Source of the DNA: a virus
Virus record (IMG/VR): IMGVR_UViG_3300009183_000095
Location: 1 to 64,000 of that record
Direction: 5' to 3' (one strand)
Length of the DNA: 64,000 nucleotides
Shown: piece by piece, positions 60,801 to 64,000 of the stretch
Position numbering within the stretch: position 1 is the first letter of the stretch
Layout of the letters: every line of letters starts with the position of its first letter
The notes under the pieces: model-generated
Database searches by the model: none
What the model was told of the DNA's origin: nothing
Seen by the model: the letters and a program-made list of their open reading frames with translations, nothing else
Translations under genes and position numbers: made by a program

Positions 60801-62849
60801 AAATACTCCATTACCAGATAGAGGATATCCAATAGGTACAACATCGGCAGTATTAGAAGATGTAGCACCAGCTGATGACCAGAAAAGTGTAAATGTGTTA
60901 GTAGTATCGGCTTTTACGAAATAATGTTGACCGGATTTTAATCCCCCAATAGGGACAGATGCAGTATACTTAATACCTTTACCTGTAGAATATCCGTGTA
61001 GGTTAGCTAGGAAGACGTTTGCAGTTGCACCTAGTGTTACAAAGGTAGTATTCTGAACAACGGTTAAGTTAGCTGTTGAGTAGCCGTTAGATGTATTGGC
61101 AAGTTTAAAGCGATCAGTAGTACTAGCAAATACATAATATGTAAAACCATTACTTAATCCCCCAATTGCTGTATTACCTTCTGTAGTGTATATAACGGCA
61201 GTACCATCGGTCATACCATGATTGGCATAATAAATGGATTCGTTATTTGCTTCTGCACGCTTAGAAGAAAACAACAAATTAGCAGTTCCTACATCTTGTA
61301 TTTCTACCTCGTTGCCTGAAGCTACTGAAAGAAGTTTAAATCTATCATTGTCATATTTACGAACAACGTAATTAGAATATAGAGCAAGAGTTTGAGGTAC
61401 AGTATTGGTACCGGTACCTAGTGTTAGAGTGACAATGTCATTATCTGTAAATCCATGATTAGCATATCTAATAGTATTCTTTGACGCTATAGTACTGACA
61501 GGCATTAAGAAGCCACCTTGCACATTATTAGCTGCAAGGTTAGTAATAGATCCGCCAGTAGATGTACCATAGTTAAATTCGTACGCACTGAATTGTTGTT
61601 TAGAATAATAAATTTTATAATCTGCAGCTGCTCTATTATTAATAGAGCGTGAATAACTAGAAACATTTCCAGAACCTGCAGTATGTCCCACAAACACTAC
61701 GGGGTTATTTTGAAGTGCAGACCATCCCAGATTGGCTCCTATGGTAACTGAATCTCTACCGGTAGATGTATTTGCTGCTGTAAGAGGATATACTCTAAAA
61801 AATGCATGGGGCTGACCAATAACATTAACATCTGACTCACCAAGAGCAAAATTAATAGTGTTGCCGTATGCCCCAGCACTATCAGGCCCGATTAAAACTA
61901 ATGTGATTGCAGATCCATTATTAGTACTGCCGTTTATATAATATACTTGATGATCAATTACAGTAGTGTCGATATTATTTGATGTAGCACCTTTAGCATA
62001 TAGCCAGTACTCCCCTACATTAGGTACAGTTCCATTAAAATCATTTAAGATTAATGAAGAATTTATTTTAGAATATGTTCCAAATGTAAAAGTATTTGTA
62101 GCTTTATAATCTGTGGGTTGAATGGCAGTCCATTCATAGTCAGTATTACCAGAACCGGATTTGGTATTTGCTACTACATTATAAGCAATAGTTGCGTAAC
62201 CGTTTACAGTAACTTCTGTATTAGCATTAAAGAAAAATTTAGTTGTACCAATGCTATTAAGCATGTACAATGATGTTTGAGCTATAAGACCGGAAGGGTA
62301 AGTAGTTTCAACTAAGAATTGAGAATTAGCACTTTGCTCAGTAGTAATATTAACTAAATCGTCAATATCAAATAGTGAGCCTTGATATACAGAACCTGGA
62401 TAGATTTCTGTATATGTGTCTTTTACTGAACCTGTAATATTAAGAGCATTTTTAGCTCTGTATGTAAATATAGTTGCACTAGGAACTGTATCAACTATAA
62501 AAGTTCCGTCACAGGTAATTTTTGTAGTACCAATAACAATGATTGGTGAGCCTGGGTTTAAGTTATGGGGTAGACCTGTAGTAACGGTTACTTTATTACT
62601 TCCATTTGTTACTTGAATATCACCAAATGTAAGAGTATCGTCACCTTGACGAGCAAAAAAAGTAGGAATGTTATTTACTAGTTCTAGGGTTTCCCATCTA
62701 GTGGCTTGAAGACCATATTCAAAGTCAGTATCAATTAGCGCCTCGGGCTGACTAACTCTGAGCTTGGAAACGGGATCATACAAAGCCTCAACTGGCTTGA
62801 ATGTTACATCTCCGCTTATTCCTGATGCATCTATTGAATCTAACGACAT
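57855..62849 (-). CDS. Giant fibre/baseplate-associated structural protein
   Basis: A 1664-residue beta-rich protein with several related modules of about 90-110 residues that hold N-T-Y-Y-V or F-K-L-A phrases (such as NHGMTDGTAVIYTTEG, NRFKLA-type and SNGFTYYVFAST). These modules look like tandem fibre-shaft repeats. The N-terminus DSIDASGISGDVTFKPVEAL may attach to the baseplate. A C-terminal domain (VVTLTETTRTAQSSWTIDEC and later) might bind a receptor. The ATG is one base past the end of the gene upstream. Confidence 0.75.
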   Translation of the reverse strand: MSLDSIDASGISGDVTFKPVEALYDPVSKLRVSQPEALIDTDFEYGLQATRWETLELVNNIPTFFARQGDDTLTFGDIQVTNGSNKVTVTTGLPHNLNPGSPIIVIGTTKITCDGTFIVDTVPSATIFTYRAKNALNITGSVKDTYTEIYPGSVYQGSLFDIDDLVNITTEQSANSQFLVETTYPSGLIAQTSLYMLNSIGTTKFFFNANTEVTVNGYATIAYNVVANTKSGSGNTDYEWTAIQPTDYKATNTFTFGTYSKINSSLILNDFNGTVPNVGEYWLYAKGATSNNIDTTVIDHQVYYINGSTNNGSAITLVLIGPDSAGAYGNTINFALGESDVNVIGQPHAFFRVYPLTAANTSTGRDSVTIGANLGWSALQNNPVVFVGHTAGSGNVSSYSRSINNRAAADYKIYYSKQQFSAYEFNYGTSTGGSITNLAANNVQGGFLMPVSTIASKNTIRYANHGFTDNDIVTLTLGTGTNTVPQTLALYSNYVVRKYDNDRFKLLSVASGNEVEIQDVGTANLLFSSKRAEANNESIYYANHGMTDGTAVIYTTEGNTAIGGLSNGFTYYVFASTTDRFKLANTSNGYSTANLTVVQNTTFVTLGATANVFLANLHGYSTGKGIKYTASVPIGGLKSGQHYFVKADTTNTFTLFWSSAGATSSNTADVVPIGYPLSGNGVFLQAEMFDLTTASQGTQLITNENVGSSDGVYTINATSNSTSFTMYAGKAVFNRIKNFSGNSAVNLTNSAIFIPDHRMRTGTQVTYSTTGSAIGGGLANNTNYYVIKLTNDWVYLSYTKTDALLSQNLVNLSTTGSGVHTLSTNSMIGEPLGYGNVNVTANTKTITGNGTNFTAYYKKGSSLKIYYPGNTALLTCTDANTTNGTFIVNAAHNMSIDGTAIKFNTNTGVSIQTNTFYYVNVSNTVTPTNQFRIYNTYFDAINSDINGIVVPATGGAGISITANAFFTLGNTFSTTVNAVFSKTSMSVNDSAPANGTGLAYSIKTQLYLRSDGFALHRPYDGGVELIPSTNPSSTMIRQTRKYFRYQSGKGIQVSLAINFSPSTVIDSLTRTSYSGGSATGTVYTRNPHRLATGSQVTISGATDSGWNQSYYITVVDPYTFSITVNQSGGPSGTTAGGKVQYYVNSWNNCALRLGLFDDQNGLFWEYDGNSLYACRRSSTSQLSGTATVSFKSGLVTGSGTLYSSQISAGDYVVIKGQSYKVLQVNSDTSFNISPFYRGTSASNIIVTLTETTRTAQSSWTIDECDGTGPTGYTLDIHKIQMAYIDYSWYGAGKVRFGFKDTEGRVQYVHEFIHNNQKTEAYLRSGNLPCRYEVSSSGSPSYVPALAHWGTSVIMDGRYDDDKAYLFTASGNQLTFTGNSQITFSGYIEGTSQPYVSNNGLLSVGYAVTVITPAATLSSVATGLPISGNNIPAGTKTTLPTSNKIIPYQPYQPSYPIKYANGTSIGYRTLMMIDSAPTAAASAGQASTYTITAGQDSLVYDIPLISIRLSPSVDSGTIGSLGEREIINRMQLILSSVSILTTHSVEVSLVLNSRIDSSNWVRVNPPSLSQVIYHDSLNSSTSGVKVYSFRAQGSSGNTARTQTATSLTLGEVATLGNAILGGDNAYPDGPDVLTITARLVEDPSTVTATNPFQITGRISWTESQA

Positions 62850-62850
62850 T

Positions 62851-64000
62851 TTAGCTCCGTACGTACATTAAGTATCTAGCTACTATTTTTAACCCTGTTT
62901 TTGGTTTGCCATTTAAAGACAATGTAGTACCTGATGCTGTATATGCATTGGTTGCTCCCGGGGTTTGAAGCACCCCACCAATTGTAAGAGATAATTGATT
63001 TTCGCTGGTTACGCTATGTGAAAGTGTAAAGGTATTTGAAGTACCATTACCTGTAAATATATCCGGTGAATATTTAGGTATGAGTGTATCTAATCCAGAA
63101 AGCTCACCCGAGGAACCTTTTTCACCTTTTGTTCCTAGGGTAGTGATTAACTTCCAATCACTTACATTATATAAGAATTGAAGCGAAACACCTTCTATGT
63201 CTACTACTGTATTTGATGTACTACCACCAATTGTACTGCCATTGCCATAAACGTTTAATCCAATAACCTTGCCTGCAATATAGACAGCATCACCAGTACT
63301 TGGTCCTGATGGTAACGAGATAGTAAACGCACCACCAGTTGTATCGGCTAGAATTCTATCTTGACTGACAGCTGTATAATTAGACGTACGTCTTACCCAG
63401 AATGGATAACTATCACCCTTTTGTCCAAGGGCTGCAAATAAATTCCAATCACCATTCAAATAAGTTAGCGTGATGCTTATAGTACTATAATTAACTACAA
63501 CATCATTAGATGATCCTGATATAGTATGACCATTACCAGCAATTATTAAACCTTGGGTTTGCCCTTCTATGTAAACAGAATTACCATCGGTAGGACTAGC
63601 GGGTAGTGTAACTGTGAATGCTCCGCCAGTAGTATTTACAAGAACTCTATCTTCTAGATTAGCAGTATAATTAGCCGTCTTAGTAATCCAAAGAGGAATG
63701 TTATCCCCCTTATCGCCCTTAACACCTAATGTAGTGTATAGCTTCCAGTCCCCACTTAAATATGTAAATGTAAGAGCGACACCAGAAGTATCGATAACAA
63801 CATCATTAGTTGTACCGTTAATAGTCTTACCGTTTCTTGCAACAGTACAACCATACGAACTACCGGAAATATAAACCGAATCGCCGTTTGTAGGTGATGT
63901 TGGTAAGGTAATCGTAAATACACCACCAGAACTATCAATTAAAATTCTATCTTCTGATTGCGCGCTGTAGTTGGATGTTTTTACCATCCACAGAGGAATA
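62851..64000 (-). CDS. Repeat-built fibre protein, N-terminus cut by window
   Basis: The frame is open to the window edge: the codons before the first internal ATG read IPLW, exactly as in the inner repeats, so the true start lies outside. At least 382 residues remain. Three repeats of about 96 residues each carry DRIL(I/A)D-T/S-GG, TLP-x-S-P, a NG-x-x-I-x-G strand, LTYL-x-GDW and a KGD/KGE link. The C-terminal domain (FTGNGTSNTFTLSHSVTSEN) is a common phage fibre end. Structural role in the fibre is likely. Confidence 0.75.
   Translation of the reverse strand, partial: IPLWMVKTSNYSAQSEDRILIDSSGGVFTITLPTSPTNGDSVYISGSSYGCTVARNGKTINGTTNDVVIDTSGVALTFTYLSGDWKLYTTLGVKGDKGDNIPLWITKTANYTANLEDRVLVNTTGGAFTVTLPASPTDGNSVYIEGQTQGLIIAGNGHTISGSSNDVVVNYSTISITLTYLNGDWNLFAALGQKGDSYPFWVRRTSNYTAVSQDRILADTTGGAFTISLPSGPSTGDAVYIAGKVIGLNVYGNGSTIGGSTSNTVVDIEGVSLQFLYNVSDWKLITTLGTKGEKGSSGELSGLDTLIPKYSPDIFTGNGTSNTFTLSHSVTSENQLSLTIGGVLQTPGATNAYTASGTTLSLNGKPKTGLKIVARYLMYVRS
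63100..64000 (-). repeat. Tandem ~290-base coding repeats in fibre gene
   Basis: Three units, each about 96 residues, are recognised by IPLW/YPFW + K/R-T-x-NY + DRxL and the GDW ending. The first is cut by the window edge. Protein similarity is high but DNA has drifted. Confidence 0.7.

Noticed and set aside
1-64000. tRNA genes, CRISPR arrays, insertion sequences, integrase
   Set aside because: No cloverleaf with TTCRA loop in the few gaps, no regularly spaced repeats, no transposase or recombinase motif was seen by eye.

Overview
The window is a long segment of a T4-like contractile-tailed bacteriophage (myovirus). The evidence is a nearly complete T4-type core set: DNA polymerase gp43, clamp gp45, clamp loader gp44/gp62, RegA, helicase gp41, UvsX, UvsY, UvsW, gp46/gp47, late sigma gp55, and the head and tail block gp13 to gp23. 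Gene order (gp23, a gp3/gp19-like tube protein, uvsY, uvsW) resembles the marine and freshwater T4-like phages more than T4 itself. No photosynthesis gene, tRNA, integrase or CRISPR array was seen. The host is probably a Gram-negative bacterium: there is an LpxH-like phosphatase, a BPSL0761-like small protein and an Hc1-like histone. Which host cannot be told from sequence alone. All but one of the genes lie on the minus strand, so transcription runs from high to low coordinates.

Layout in window order. 1-2900: small early-type genes, an AAA+ ATPase, strong sigma70-like promoters and the only plus-strand gene, a NUMOD3-type homing-endonuclease relative. 3000-9250: membrane and envelope genes (three small membrane proteins, a family 2 glycosyltransferase, an LpxH-like metallophosphatase, an anchored protein and two exported proteins, one with six cysteine repeats). 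9270-22540: replication and recombination (protease-like protein, gp41, UvsX, gp43, an Lsm-like protein, Hsp20, an Hc1-like protein, RegA, gp62, gp44, gp45, a glycosyltransferase). 22520-32560: nucleotide metabolism and a 7-deazaguanine DNA-modification pathway. 32560-38725: gp46, gp47, gp55, UvsW, UvsY. 38770-53090: the head, neck, sheath, tube and packaging genes. 53090-64000: three very long collagen-like fibre genes, the last running off the window.

The most interesting system lies between about 23.0 and 32.0 kb. FolE, QueD, QueE and QueC would make preQ0 from GTP. QueF would reduce it to preQ1. A DpdA-like transglycosylase would swap it for guanine in DNA. A formyltransferase of the PurN fold, overlapping the transglycosylase gene, would be placed to formylate it. 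Together these predict 2'-deoxy-7-(formylamino)methyl-7-deazaguanine in the phage DNA, a hypermodification against restriction. A class II glutamine amidotransferase near QueC and a phosphoribosyltransferase between QueE and QueD suggest a side branch and guanine recycling.

Regulation is readable. Four near-identical early promoters have TTGCTTTAAT at -35, a 17-base spacer and TATAAT. Three more have TTGATT, 17 bases and TATAAT in front of gp43, gp55 and UvsY. T4-type late boxes (TATAAATA) lie in front of gp18, gp22 and gp23 and, unexpectedly, the small heat shock protein. Many genes overlap by ATGA, and several genuine small genes of 22 to 58 codons sit in the apparent gaps.
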